Of a DNA stretch of 64,000 nucleotides, positions 44,537-52,378 are shown one piece after another. Positions within the stretch are counted from its first letter, which is position 1; the number at the start of each line of letters is the position of its first letter. The translations under genes and the position numbers were made by a program. The DNA comes from LMUY01 sp965276785 (GTDB lineage Bacteria > Pseudomonadota > Alphaproteobacteria > Acetobacterales > Acetobacteraceae). The notes under the pieces are model-generated. The model did not search any database, was not told the origin of the DNA, and saw only the letters and a program-made list of their open reading frames with translations. The DNA lies in the NCBI GenBank assembly GCA_965276785.1, contig OZ255629.1, positions 62,001 to 126,000 of the forward strand, read 5' to 3'.

Positions 44537-46760
44537 CCTGCTCGACGGGAAGGAACCCGATGCCTTCGTATTCGGCTGTGCGGCTCCCGTCAGATTGCCG
44601 CGGCTGCGTCCTTTTTAGGCCTGGCACGGCGGCGGCGAGATCGCGGCCAAAGGTTTGTTTTGTCCCGCTGTGATCTCTGCCTTGTTCCTCGCACCAAGTG
44701 CACCAGACGCGATACAGCATGTCGCAATTGACCGCTTGACCCTGTTCCACGATGCAGCGATCGCGGATGAAAGCGCCGATCGGGCTGCCCAAGTCCTCCA
44801 ACTCTTGCTGTGCTGCCGTTGACGATGCTGGGGGGATGAAATGGCCGCGCGCCTCAAGCCGCTTCCAGCCGGCGATGGCCCATAGCAAGATGCCGGGGAG
44901 TTCTGGGGTAAGCTTGGAGCCCAGCGCTAAGTCCTCTTGCCCGTAGAAGGACTGCACCATGCGCAGGATAATGAACCGGCTGGCGAGAGCGCCGCTGCTG
45001 TCGGTCAGCCGCGGCAATTCGTTGGTCAGGATGACGAAGCGCACGTCCAGCTTGCCCGTCCAAGCCTCGCGAAACTTTCGGTCGATGGTGATTGCATCCT
45101 CACCGGTAATGGACAGCAGGCGCTCAGCGATGACGGCTTGGTCCGCTTTCCCGGATAGGCGAGCATCGGAAATGATTGCCACCCGCTTGCCGATCAGTGG
45201 CGCCAACCCGAAATTCGTGCTGAGGCCGGACAGAGTAGGGCCACCCACGTTCTCGGCGCCGAGAAGTTGTGTGAGCACACGGGCGATCGTGCCCTTGCCG
45301 CTTCGCTTCGGGCCGACGACCAGGAATGCTTTCTGAAACCGCGTGTCGCCGGTCAGGCACAGGCCGAATAGCTCTTGCAGGGTATCAATCGACTGCTGAT
45401 CGCCCGGCCACACGCTGGCGAGAAACGTGAGCCAATGAACCGGTTCGGGCGCCGTTGGTTGGTAGTCGAAGGGCAGGGCGTTGAGCGTCCAGAAGTGGGG
45501 CGTGTGCGGGCGCGTCTTGCCAGTCGGCAGGTGCAGCAGAGCGTTCCGGCATGCGATTACTTCGGAAGCAGCGGGGTAGCTGCCGCCCCCAAGCCACGCT
45601 GGCGGCCGGATCAATCGGGACAATTGCGCCTCGGCCGCCAGCGCTTCCAAAACGTTAGCCACACGGTTTTTCGTCGGGTCGAAGTCTATGACCTCGCCTT
45701 CGTCGGTGATCGTCTTGGCACCGTCCAGGAAGGCATACAGCGAAGCCCGGACCTCCTCCGGCGCGCGCTCCACGTAATGGCTGGCCCTCCAAGTGTAGAA
45801 CGTAGCGTTCTGGTGCAGCATGGTCCGCACGCCGCCGAGAGTGTGCTCTCGCAGCAAGTAGCGCCGGGCGCTATCAAGCGGCTTGCCGCGGGACAGGAAC
45901 AGTGCGCTTGTTGCCGGGTCCGTCTTCTCCCAAATGTTCCGAAGCTCGCGACCGCCATTGGGTTCGCCTTTCTCGGCGTACCAGTCTGCGGTGTCGGGAT
46001 GCTCGCGGAGCGCTGCGCACATCTCCTCGAAGGTGGCACCATCCCGCCGGGCCTTGCCGCCGATGCGAAAGGCCTTTGCACTGCGGCTGCCATCTGTGCT
46101 GGCCTGCCGCTCCCGTTTTTCTGCTGCGCCCTTTGCGGCCAAGCCGACGAAGGCAGGCCCGGTCTCGCGCAGAAGGCGAATGATGATCTCGGGTCCGACC
46201 TGACGGAGATCAGGGCGGCTGCCGTGGAGCAGCGCATCGGTGACGGCGAAGTAGCGGTTGCCCAGATGCAGTTCGATGGCCGGCGGGTGGTCTCCGCCGC
46301 CACGTTTAAACTGCTTGCCGAATTTCGCATTGCCCAGGTGCGGACGAAGCGATGACATCGCCTCCGTGTCGAAGGTGAAAAACAGCTTCACTCCCGTGCT
46401 GGACGGCGAGACTTCCGCATAGCTGTCGAAGCTGGCGAGAACGTCTTCCGCCCAGCCCTCCATCATGCTGCCCGTTGCGGTGCGGCAGGAATCAAGATCG
46501 ACGCCGGCCAAGTTCCGGCCATCGCCAAGGCTGCTCAACTCGATGCCAACTCCACCCGCGCCGTACGGCTTCGGAAGCCGCCGGGCGCGCGCTTCCGCCG
46601 CCGGCCGCGTGCCCCACGTCGCGGGCTTGTCTGCCATGGCCTTCCGGCCGTCTGGCGCGTACGGCACCTTGGTGGGCTTGCCGTCCGGCCGATCCTCAGT
46701 CTGCCAGGCTACCCAAAGCGGTTTGCCAGCAAGGTCTGCGAGTGTCAGGCCTTCGCTCAT
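44451..46760 (-). CDS. Phage/satellite primase-helicase (P4/D5-type)
   Basis: A 769-residue replication protein. The N-terminal ~280 residues resemble the primase-polymerase-like domain found with such helicases (KPLWVAWQTEDRPDGKPTKV, LAGVDLDSCRTATG, EVSPSSTGVKLFF). The C-terminal part is a superfamily 3 helicase: Walker A GPKRSGKGTIARVLTQLLG at ~480, then AIISDARLSGKADQAV and the sensor-like VRFVILTNELPRLTDSSGAL. Such proteins unwind an origin as rings and prime DNA. Autonomous replication genes of this kind are typical of satellites such as P4. It begins in an ATGA overlap. Confidence 0.85.
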   Translation of the reverse strand: MSEGLTLADLAGKPLWVAWQTEDRPDGKPTKVPYAPDGRKAMADKPATWGTRPAAEARARRLPKPYGAGGVGIELSSLGDGRNLAGVDLDSCRTATGSMMEGWAEDVLASFDSYAEVSPSSTGVKLFFTFDTEAMSSLRPHLGNAKFGKQFKRGGGDHPPAIELHLGNRYFAVTDALLHGSRPDLRQVGPEIIIRLLRETGPAFVGLAAKGAAEKRERQASTDGSRSAKAFRIGGKARRDGATFEEMCAALREHPDTADWYAEKGEPNGGRELRNIWEKTDPATSALFLSRGKPLDSARRYLLREHTLGGVRTMLHQNATFYTWRASHYVERAPEEVRASLYAFLDGAKTITDEGEVIDFDPTKNRVANVLEALAAEAQLSRLIRPPAWLGGGSYPAASEVIACRNALLHLPTGKTRPHTPHFWTLNALPFDYQPTAPEPVHWLTFLASVWPGDQQSIDTLQELFGLCLTGDTRFQKAFLVVGPKRSGKGTIARVLTQLLGAENVGGPTLSGLSTNFGLAPLIGKRVAIISDARLSGKADQAVIAERLLSITGEDAITIDRKFREAWTGKLDVRFVILTNELPRLTDSSGALASRFIILRMVQSFYGQEDLALGSKLTPELPGILLWAIAGWKRLEARGHFIPPASSTAAQQELEDLGSPIGAFIRDRCIVEQGQAVNCDMLYRVWCTWCEEQGRDHSGTKQTFGRDLAAAVPGLKRTQPRQSDGSRTAEYEGIGFLPVEQVARTGTRATALYGQLSDEPPLHTSYPYT

Positions 46761-47089
46761 TGCATCGACCCCAGCGGCTGGCCGCGCAGGATGGTAAGCA
46801 GTTTATCGATGTGCCGGCTGCTGCCCCATGCTTGCCTGAGCAGCGCCTCAAAGATCGGGCGTTCCTCTTCAAGTGCGAGCTTGGCGCCATCATCAGTGTT
46901 TGAAATTTCTGGCCGCATGTAGATGTTGGACATGCTCCATGCGCGCCGGTCTTTGGAGACTTGCATAACTTCGACAGAAACGAGCCCCCAGCCGATCGGC
47001 TTGTTGGTTGGTGTGATGCGATACCAGCGATCGGGATGAGCCTTAATCCAATCGCTATGGCCAATCGGGTCGGGAAATAGCGCACTCAC
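46757..47089 (-). CDS. Hypothetical protein, 110 aa
   Basis: Contains HSDWIKAHPDRWYRITPTNK and LEEERPIFEALLRQAWGSSR. GTG 47089 overlaps the upstream stop and its stop overlaps the primase start, so it is part of the replication operon. No family recognised. Confidence 0.55.
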   Translation of the reverse strand: MSALFPDPIGHSDWIKAHPDRWYRITPTNKPIGWGLVSVEVMQVSKDRRAWSMSNIYMRPEISNTDDGAKLALEEERPIFEALLRQAWGSSRHIDKLLTILRGQPLGSMQ

Positions 47090-47307
47090 GCCCGGCCTCC
47101 CGTAGCGCGGCAGCGCGCTTCCAGGGCTGCATGGGATAGCCGTTCGGCTGCTGCAAACTGGCCCTCGGCGAGCAGGGCGTCCGCCTGTCGATCGATGCGG
47201 ATGGCGAAGGCCATGGCGGCGGCGGCATCACGGGGAATGGTGAGCGGCGTCGGCTCGCTGACAAGAGCCCGGCCATATTGGGTTGGAAGGCGGTGGTCGA
47301 TGAACAT
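47086..47307 (-). CDS. Hypothetical protein, 73 aa
   Basis: Starts MFIDHRLPTQYGRALVSEPT, then a helical hairpin, QADALLAEGQFAAAERLSHA, similar to a tetratricopeptide-like pair. First gene of the replication unit after a 129-bp gap. Confidence 0.5.
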   Translation of the reverse strand: MFIDHRLPTQYGRALVSEPTPLTIPRDAAAAMAFAIRIDRQADALLAEGQFAAAERLSHAALEARCRATGGRA

Positions 47308-47403
47308 TAGGTGCGTCCTTCAAGCGGACGCGGAGACGCTTGCGAAATTAGCCCATGTGGTCTACTTGTTTGGTGCCGCCGAACATAGACCGAGACGAGC
47401 TGA

Positions 47404-47435
47404 CTCCCGCACGCCGCCGCGTTGCGGGAGTTTTC
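47404..47435 (+). terminator. Stem-loop followed by TTTTC
   Basis: CTCCCGC (47404-47410) pairs with GCGGGAG (47424-47430) and is followed on the plus strand by TTTTC. This looks like an intrinsic terminator for plus-strand transcription, although flanking genes read leftward. In that direction it would only be a hairpin between the HTH gene and the replication genes. Confidence 0.4.
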
Positions 47436-47436
47436 G

Positions 47437-47664
47437 TCAGGTGGCGATCAGTTGCGCCGTATGGCGGCGCTTCCAGTCCGCCTCCGCTTCCTCGGTGATT
47501 GTGGTACGGGCACCGATTTTCAGCACGTCCGGCGCTTGGCCGCGCTTGGCGAGGTTGTAGAAGGTGGCGCGGGATATGCCATTGCGATCGCAGAAGGCAT
47601 CCACGCTACGGGCATGCGGCGCCGGCTTTTGCGCGATGGTTTCGGTTCGGCAATAGACAGGCAT
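47437..47664 (-). CDS. Excisionase/AlpA-like HTH protein, 75 aa
   Basis: A single winged-HTH-type domain: VDAFCDRNGISRATFYNLAK, then PDVLKIGARTTITEEAEADW, the layout of AlpA/MerR-like excisionases and transcription activators of satellites and prophages. ATG 47664. It may control integrase direction and turn on the replication operon downstream. Confidence 0.75.
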   Translation of the reverse strand: MPVYCRTETIAQKPAPHARSVDAFCDRNGISRATFYNLAKRGQAPDVLKIGARTTITEEAEADWKRRHTAQLIAT

Positions 47665-47754
47665 CGTCGGCCTCCAACAATGTTTGCTGAGGCCGAACAT
47701 CAACGCATCTAGGTGGACGGTTAACCGGAAACCCCCGGAAACCTCCAAAAACTC

Positions 47755-48504
47755 CTAACCCTTGTGCGGCGCATACTTTACCAGCCAGCTATCGACGGTC
47801 GAATCGGTAGGCAAATCGTTCGCAAAGGTCTGACTGAGCCAGCCCCACATTTCCGCCTTCAACTCCCTCTTAGATTCAGGTAACCCGTCGGGTTGGTCTG
47901 CCCGTCGGACAAGCTCCGCAAGGAAGGCTTCAAAGGTGTTGTGGTTAGGCCGGCCGCCTTTGTTTTTCTTGGCCGGCTCAAATGGAGCAACAGTGACCGC
48001 ATCCTGCGGCGTAGGCGTTTCATCCATCGCAGATGCAAGCCCACGATATTCGTCCACATCCATGACCCGGACGTTCCAGAACACCGCGCCAGCCCCGCTC
48101 ACCGGCTCGGATACATTCCGGGCATCGAACCTCAGTTGCTGCCACTGGCGCCGGGCGATCCAGCGCGGTTGCGCCCCCGTGGTTTCAGGATCGCCGAAGG
48201 CCACCACCCGCCCGGCAATCAGTTTACACAGCAGCGCCGGAGTATGGACATCAGAGGCGTCCCACCATGCCGAAATGGCACCCGGCATTAAAGCAGGTGT
48301 CCGCCCGGTTGGAAGGACGCTCCCGTGCTCCCAACGCTCATTACCGTCCTGGTCTACAAACATCCAAGGTTCGCTTTCCTGAATAGCGGAGGCGAGGATG
48401 TCCTGCGTGAGCGTGACTAGGGCATCCCGTAAGCACCAGCCTGCGGTTTCAACGTCAAGCCATTCTGGAACAGAGCCAGAAGGTGAGCTTGGTCGCTTGC
48501 TCAC
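47755..48504 (-). CDS. Hypothetical protein coupled to the integrase, 249 aa
   Basis: N-terminal part has WCLRDALVTLTQDILASAIQ and MPGAISAWWDASDVHTPALL. The C-terminal part, from PAKKNKGGRPNHNTFEAFLA on, resembles a small HTH-like tail seen in alphaproteobacterial accessory proteins. GTG 48504 overlaps the integrase stop (GTGA), so it is co-translated with the integrase. Function unknown. Confidence 0.6.
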   Translation of the reverse strand: MSKRPSSPSGSVPEWLDVETAGWCLRDALVTLTQDILASAIQESEPWMFVDQDGNERWEHGSVLPTGRTPALMPGAISAWWDASDVHTPALLCKLIAGRVVAFGDPETTGAQPRWIARRQWQQLRFDARNVSEPVSGAGAVFWNVRVMDVDEYRGLASAMDETPTPQDAVTVAPFEPAKKNKGGRPNHNTFEAFLAELVRRADQPDGLPESKRELKAEMWGWLSQTFANDLPTDSTVDSWLVKYAPHKG

Positions 48505-49814
48505 GCCGCAGCCCCGATCACCGCTACATTGCTACTCGGCATGATCCCGTAGTTCGGCACCGCCGCCCGGATCGCTTCGGCTACATAGCTCGCGCTCAAA
48601 TGGCCATAGTGCTTCTCGACCATGCGCGTGTCGGCATGTCCAAGGTTCCGCGCCACCACCATCAGCGGCGCTGCGTTCATAATGGCCAGGCTGGCGTAGG
48701 TGTGCCGCAACGTGTGGAACGTGGCCGGCGGATCGAGCCGGGCCGCAGTGCTGGCCTCGCCCATGGGGCGGGCTTGCTGCGATGTGTTCCACCGGCTGCC
48801 GTCCGCCTTGGCGATCAGCACGTCCCTAGCAGCCCGGCCGGCACACAGCCCGGCGAAAAACTTCTGGCCTTCCTCCGTCAACACGACGTGGCGGGCCTTG
48901 CCGCCCTTGCTGCGGCGAACCTGCAAGGTGCCGCTGTCCGGGTGGAAGTCCCCAACGTTGAAAGCCGTAAGCTCGGAGTAGCGGCAGCCGGTGAGGAGGG
49001 CAGATTGCACCATCCCTCGAAACGCCGGGTCGGCCGCGTTGATCAGCCGCTTGGCCTCCGCCACCGTCAGGTAGCGCACCCGTGCCGCGTCGGCCTGGCC
49101 GAAGGGAGAGAGTGCCCGCCATGCTTGGTCAGAGGGTATCTTCTGCTCCCGCCAAGCATGGTTCAGGGCTGCCTTCAGTGTGGTGAGCACCCGATTCGCG
49201 TTGGCCTGCCGCTTGCGCCGCGCCTCCTCCGGGTCCGCCGGCTCCTCCGCCCGAAACCGCTGAGGGGCGCCTTTCTTGGTGCGCAGCCGGGCAGGGGCGT
49301 TTGCCACGCCATCCCGCCAGTCCCGCAGCAGTTTCGTGGTCAGCTTGGCGCACTCCACCTCCCCAAGGGGCGGGATGATCAGCGCTTCGGCTCGCACCCG
49401 TGCGTCCTTGGCTGATTTGCGGTTCTGCTCTAGCCAGGTAAGATATTCGTCCAAGCAGAGCCGGACGGTGTAGGCGCCCCCCTTGGCTGGCAGCCCAGCC
49501 GCAACCCGGCGGGTCTCCACGAAGCGATTGCGGGCGAGCGTTTGCGCCTGGCTAAACGAGAGGACTTCGGCGCCATCGGCATCAAGCCTGTCGTCCGCGG
49601 TGCCGATCGTCTCGACCTTGTACGTTTGCTCGCCGACGTACCAGCGCATTACCCACTTGCCGCCGACCTTGTTCCGCCGGTAGCCGAGGTGCAGCCCCTC
49701 ATCGATTGCCCGGTAATAAGGCTTGTCGGAGACCTTCAATTGCGACCGTCCGGCCCGGCTGCCGAGGTTTGCATCACGCACTGTTCTGGGCACGGCGGTA
49801 ACCCTCCCGTCCAA
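48501..49814 (-). CDS. Tyrosine recombinase (integrase) of element 1
   Basis: A ~437-residue phage-type integrase. The N-terminal arm-binding/core domains include KPYYRAIDEGLHLGYRRNKV and AALNHAWREQKIPSDQAWRA. The catalytic domain has Arg in LTGCRYSELTAFNVGDF, HTLRHTYASLAI (His-x-x-Arg), and LGHADTRMVEKHYGHL with the nucleophile Tyr. Start uncertain: TTG 49814 or GTG 49781. The inverted repeat at 49809-49840 covers the TTG, which favours the GTG. It catalyses recombination at the tRNA-Glu site 118 bases away. Confidence 0.92.
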   Translation of the reverse strand: MDGRVTAVPRTVRDANLGSRAGRSQLKVSDKPYYRAIDEGLHLGYRRNKVGGKWVMRWYVGEQTYKVETIGTADDRLDADGAEVLSFSQAQTLARNRFVETRRVAAGLPAKGGAYTVRLCLDEYLTWLEQNRKSAKDARVRAEALIIPPLGEVECAKLTTKLLRDWRDGVANAPARLRTKKGAPQRFRAEEPADPEEARRKRQANANRVLTTLKAALNHAWREQKIPSDQAWRALSPFGQADAARVRYLTVAEAKRLINAADPAFRGMVQSALLTGCRYSELTAFNVGDFHPDSGTLQVRRSKGGKARHVVLTEEGQKFFAGLCAGRAARDVLIAKADGSRWNTSQQARPMGEASTAARLDPPATFHTLRHTYASLAIMNAAPLMVVARNLGHADTRMVEKHYGHLSASYVAEAIRAAVPNYGIMPSSNVAVIGAAA

Positions 49815-49840
49815 CGTCCGTCTAATATACGGTGTTGGAC
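49809..49840. repeat. Right-end inverted repeat GTCCAAC...GTTGGAC
   Basis: GTCCAAC (49809-49815) and GTTGGAC (49834-49840) face each other across 18 bases that include AATATAC. The left end has the same arms 10 bases further apart, one helical turn. It lies at the integrase 5' end and could also regulate it. Confidence 0.6.
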
Positions 49841-49906
49841 GGACTTAGACAAGCCTTGTCACGGCTGTTCTGAACACAAGGAAATCAGCACTTTAGGTAG
49901 ACCATG

Positions 49907-49926
49907 TTAGACGCTTTTAGACGCTT
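49907..49926 (+). repeat. Tandem 10-bp repeat TTAGACGCTT next to attR
   Basis: Two perfect tandem copies of TTAGACGCTT end six bases before the attachment core. A related TTAGAC occurs at 49845. Probable arm-type integrase or excisionase binding sites. Confidence 0.6.
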
Positions 49927-49931
49927 GTTCA

Positions 49932-49978
49932 GCCCTCTCACGGCGGTAACAGGGGTTCGAATCCCCTACGGGACGCCA
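49932..49978 (+). repeat. attR of element 1, shared with element 2
   Basis: Exact 47-bp copy of the tRNA-Glu 3' end. It is not part of a complete tRNA here: the upstream bases are not tRNA sequence. Element 1 ends here and element 2, with its integrase gene stopping 70 bases to the right, begins here. Confidence 0.9.
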
Positions 49979-50047
49979 CGCTGCGGTGAATACGCAGTGA
50001 TAACAGAGACTTATTAGAAGGGTTGACACTGCTTGCAATGGCGCGTG

Positions 50048-51079
50048 TCACCGGCCCTGTTCCGTCTTCGGTCTGCCGATGTGCAGCACGGCGTCGCGTG
50101 CAAGCCTCGCCTGGTCGGCTGCCTGAGTGTAGCGCTGCACCTCCGCCAACGTGCGATGGCCAGTGATGCTGGCGATTTGGTGTGCGCTGCAACCGGCCTC
50201 AGCAAGCCGGCGCGCGGCGGCTTTGCGTAGGCCGTGCGGGCTGCGATCGATCGGCAGGCCGGCGTCGGCGCTCCAAGCCTTGAAGCGCATGTAGAAGCCG
50301 TTGGGGGTGAACGGGCGACCTTGCTCAGTCATTAGGAACGTCAGCCGGTCAGTTTCCGCTTCAATCATCGCCGATAGCTCGGGGTGCAGCGGGATGAACA
50401 GGCGTGTGCCAGTCTTGACTTGGCGCACCTCAATCGCGCCCTCGCGGACGTGCTGGCGGCCCATGCGCACCACGTCGCTGCGGCGCTGCCCGGTGTAGAG
50501 CAGCAACGCCAGCGCCAGCCGAGGGCGGCTGCCAGTGGGCCAGTGCGCCTCGAATGCGGCGACGTCCTGCTCGGTCCAGGTCTCGGCACCGCGGCCGCGT
50601 TCTTTAAGCCGGTCCACGTCGCGGGTTGGGTCGCTTGGTATCCAGCCGAGTTTGACGGCATGCCGCAGCATGGCGCGCAACGTACGAAGCAGGTGGTTGG
50701 CCGCGGCCGGCGTATCGGCCTTTGCCTCGACCAGCTTCGAAACCTGCTTGGCATTGAGGAGCGCGATTGGCTTGTCGCCGTGCCGAACGCATAGGTCCCT
50801 GATAATGCGCGTATAGACGGCTCGGGTCGATGACCCAAGCTGCTTGAATTTGGCCGTCGCTTGGTAGCTGCGAGCGAGCGCTTCGAGACTGCCGGCTGGG
50901 ACGCGGTTGACCCGGCAAGGCGGCTCGGCTGCGGCTAGCGCGGTCTGATAGGCTGCCATGAACGCTGGGTCTGTCTCGGCTGGCAGTCGGATCGGCTTAC
51001 AGCCCTTGCGGCGAAAGTACAGCCGCGTGTGCCCGTGGCGATCCTTGAACTGCTGGATGTAGCGCAGCCGGAGGATCAC
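50048..51079 (-). CDS. Tyrosine recombinase (integrase) of element 2
   Basis: A 343-residue integrase. Arm/core domain: AKFKQLGSSTRAVYTRIIRD and LRTLRAMLRHAVKLGWIPSD. Catalytic: Arg in LLLYTGQRRSDVVRMGRQHV, SPHGLRKAAARRLAEAG (His-x-x-Arg with Gly-Leu), ITGHRTLAEVQRYTQAA with the Tyr. Starts at GTG 51079 overlapping the upstream gene's stop. Not closely similar to the element 1 integrase, yet located at the same attachment site. Confidence 0.92.
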   Translation of the reverse strand: MILRLRYIQQFKDRHGHTRLYFRRKGCKPIRLPAETDPAFMAAYQTALAAAEPPCRVNRVPAGSLEALARSYQATAKFKQLGSSTRAVYTRIIRDLCVRHGDKPIALLNAKQVSKLVEAKADTPAAANHLLRTLRAMLRHAVKLGWIPSDPTRDVDRLKERGRGAETWTEQDVAAFEAHWPTGSRPRLALALLLYTGQRRSDVVRMGRQHVREGAIEVRQVKTGTRLFIPLHPELSAMIEAETDRLTFLMTEQGRPFTPNGFYMRFKAWSADAGLPIDRSPHGLRKAAARRLAEAGCSAHQIASITGHRTLAEVQRYTQAADQARLARDAVLHIGRPKTEQGR

Positions 51080-51330
51080 GGGTCATCCCAGGGGTTGTGG
51101 AGGTCCGATCCTGGCACCTCTCCGGCCTGCCGCGCAATCCAGGCGTCGAGGTCAGAGCGCCGCCAGCCCTGGCGGCGAGTGGAGAGGCTGATCGGTGGCA
51201 CCTCGGGCACCACCCGAGCGCGGAACGTGCTGGTGCTGAGGCTGAGATAGGCTGCGGCCCATGCCTCATGCAGCACGGCGGGCCAGCCGGGCAACGCGGC
51301 GGGATCGGCTTGGATGCGGCGGCTAGCCAT
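51076..51330 (-). CDS. Excisionase-like HTH protein, 84 aa
   Basis: A short protein with LHEAWAAAYLSLSTSTFRAR and STRRQGWRRSDLDAWIARQA, the HTH plus wing/DxW arrangement of AlpA-type excisionases. ATG 51330 overlaps the methyltransferase stop by eight bases. It lies directly upstream of, and coupled to, the integrase gene, fitting control of recombination direction. Confidence 0.75.
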   Translation of the reverse strand: MASRRIQADPAALPGWPAVLHEAWAAAYLSLSTSTFRARVVPEVPPISLSTRRQGWRRSDLDAWIARQAGEVPGSDLHNPWDDP

Positions 51331-52378
51331 CGGCGCTCGCAGCCAAAATGGCGCGGCCAATTAACTCTGGGATTTGCGGAACAAGCGCGTTTCCTAGCGC
51401 TTTCGTTCGGTCCACCCAATTGGAAACCCCATCATCCATTCCAAGAAGCGCGGGTTCGTTCGGCCAGATCGATTCTGTGCCGCTGCGCTCAATGTCTCGT
51501 TCAGCGGGCGAGAGTTCTTCGTGTGTGTCTCTTGCGACGCTTTGCCCGAACGCCAGTCGCGCGCCGTAGGGGTCGGCAGCGTTCCGGCGTGCCTCGTCTC
51601 GTATCCTCGTAAAACTGTCAGGAGGTCTCCCCGTCCGCCCTTGTCCGCGTCCGATGATTGGAGCGTGGGCATCGTCGGCAATCCGAATTTGTTCAGATGC
51701 GCTTTCAAATCCACCTGAACCTTCTTGCCCTTGTGGTATGCTGACGAGCCCCGCCAATCCGTTACATGAGCTACTGAACGACCGCCGTTCGGCGTCAATG
51801 GCGTCGGTATCAACCCTAGAGCACGCGCCTTCGCTCGGCCCGCACTGCCCCCATCGAACGGGCTGTGTCCGCCCGATCTGTTGCTCCCGCTGGTTATCGT
51901 GGGCAACAATCCAAACGCGATCCCGTTCGTGACAGGCGCCGAGGGCGCACGCCGGAACGCAATCCCATTCAACACTATACCCGCTCTCGGCCAAGTCTCC
52001 GAGAACAACGCCCATCCCGTTTCTAAGCAACTCTGCCACGTTCTCCAGGATTGCGTAGAGCGGTCTAACCACGCGAATGGCTCGCACCAATTCCCAGTAG
52101 AGTCCTGAACGGGCACCGGACAGTCCGGCGCGCTTGCCGGCAACAGAAATGTCCTGGCACGGAAATCCTCCGACGACGACATCCGCTTGTCCAATGGTAA
52201 ACTCCATAGTGCAGACATCGTCGTGACAGGGCACACTAGGCCAATGCTTGGCCAACACTTGCTGGCAGAACGTGTCCGACTCGCAAAACGCTACGGTCTC
52301 AAAACCACCCGTCCGCTCTAGACCCAAGTCAAACCCGCCAATGCCAGAAAACAACGAGAGGACACGAAGTTTAGGCAT
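51323..52378 (-). CDS. DNA (cytosine-5-)methyltransferase
   Basis: A 351-residue C5 methyltransferase. Motif I is VLSLFSGIGGFDLGLE, motif IV with the catalytic Cys GGFPCQDISVAGKRAG, motif VI LENVAEL, motif VIII ERDRVWIVA, and motifs IX-X WVDRTKALGNALVPQIP. The recognition region (residues ~175-290) is rich in Asp/Gly/Arg and has no regular domain. Start is ATG 52378, overlapping the next upstream gene by eight bases. It likely protects phage DNA from host restriction. A second frame is open along most of it (see 51394-52182). Confidence 0.9.
   Translation of the reverse strand: MPKLRVLSLFSGIGGFDLGLERTGGFETVAFCESDTFCQQVLAKHWPSVPCHDDVCTMEFTIGQADVVVGGFPCQDISVAGKRAGLSGARSGLYWELVRAIRVVRPLYAILENVAELLRNGMGVVLGDLAESGYSVEWDCVPACALGACHERDRVWIVAHDNQREQQIGRTQPVRWGQCGPSEGACSRVDTDAIDAERRSFSSSCNGLAGLVSIPQGQEGSGGFESASEQIRIADDAHAPIIGRGQGRTGRPPDSFTRIRDEARRNAADPYGARLAFGQSVARDTHEELSPAERDIERSGTESIWPNEPALLGMDDGVSNWVDRTKALGNALVPQIPELIGRAILAASADG
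51394..52182 (-). CDS. Nested +1-frame ORF inside the methyltransferase gene, 262 aa
   Basis: Read one base later than the methyltransferase, the same strand is open for 280 codons. From ATG 52182 the product begins MSSSEDFRARTFLLPASAPD, then QSWRTWQSCLETGWALFSET, WPRAGIVLNGIAFRRAPSAP, LPTPTARDWRSGKAS and ends FLEWMMGFPIGWTERKR. This resembles a widespread phage protein type with TPTASD and LNPxFVEWLMGFPIGWT motifs, as I remember it. Either both frames are coding or that family is partly an annotation echo of methyltransferase genes. I cannot decide between these without comparative data. Confidence 0.4.
   Translation of the reverse strand: MSSSEDFRARTFLLPASAPDCPVPVQDSTGNWCEPFAWLDRSTQSWRTWQSCLETGWALFSETWPRAGIVLNGIAFRRAPSAPVTNGIAFGLLPTITSGSNRSGGHSPFDGGSAGRAKARALGLIPTPLTPNGGRSVAHVTDWRGSSAYHKGKKVQVDLKAHLNKFGLPTMPTLQSSDADKGGRGDLLTVLRGYETRHAGTLPTPTARDWRSGKASQETHTKNSRPLNETLSAAAQNRSGRTNPRFLEWMMGFPIGWTERKR

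Larger units (their letters stand above)
34953..49978. mobile_element. Integrated element 1 (about 15 kb): decayed prophage or phage satellite
   Basis: It is bounded by the two 47-bp tRNA-Glu repeats. Most genes read leftward from the right end: integrase, unknown protein, excisionase-like HTH, two small genes, primase/helicase, small and large terminase, three small genes, hub-like protein, small genes and cargo-like genes. Two short genes and an XRE regulator read rightward. No portal, capsid, protease, tape-measure, tail-tube or lysis gene is recognised. It could be a degenerate prophage or a satellite that borrows a helper's particles. Its own terminase pair without capsid genes is unusual. 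Confidence 0.85.

Noticed and set aside
49932..49978. Second tRNA-Glu gene
   Set aside because: Only the 3' 47 bases are present; acceptor 5' strand and D arm are missing, so it is an attachment site.
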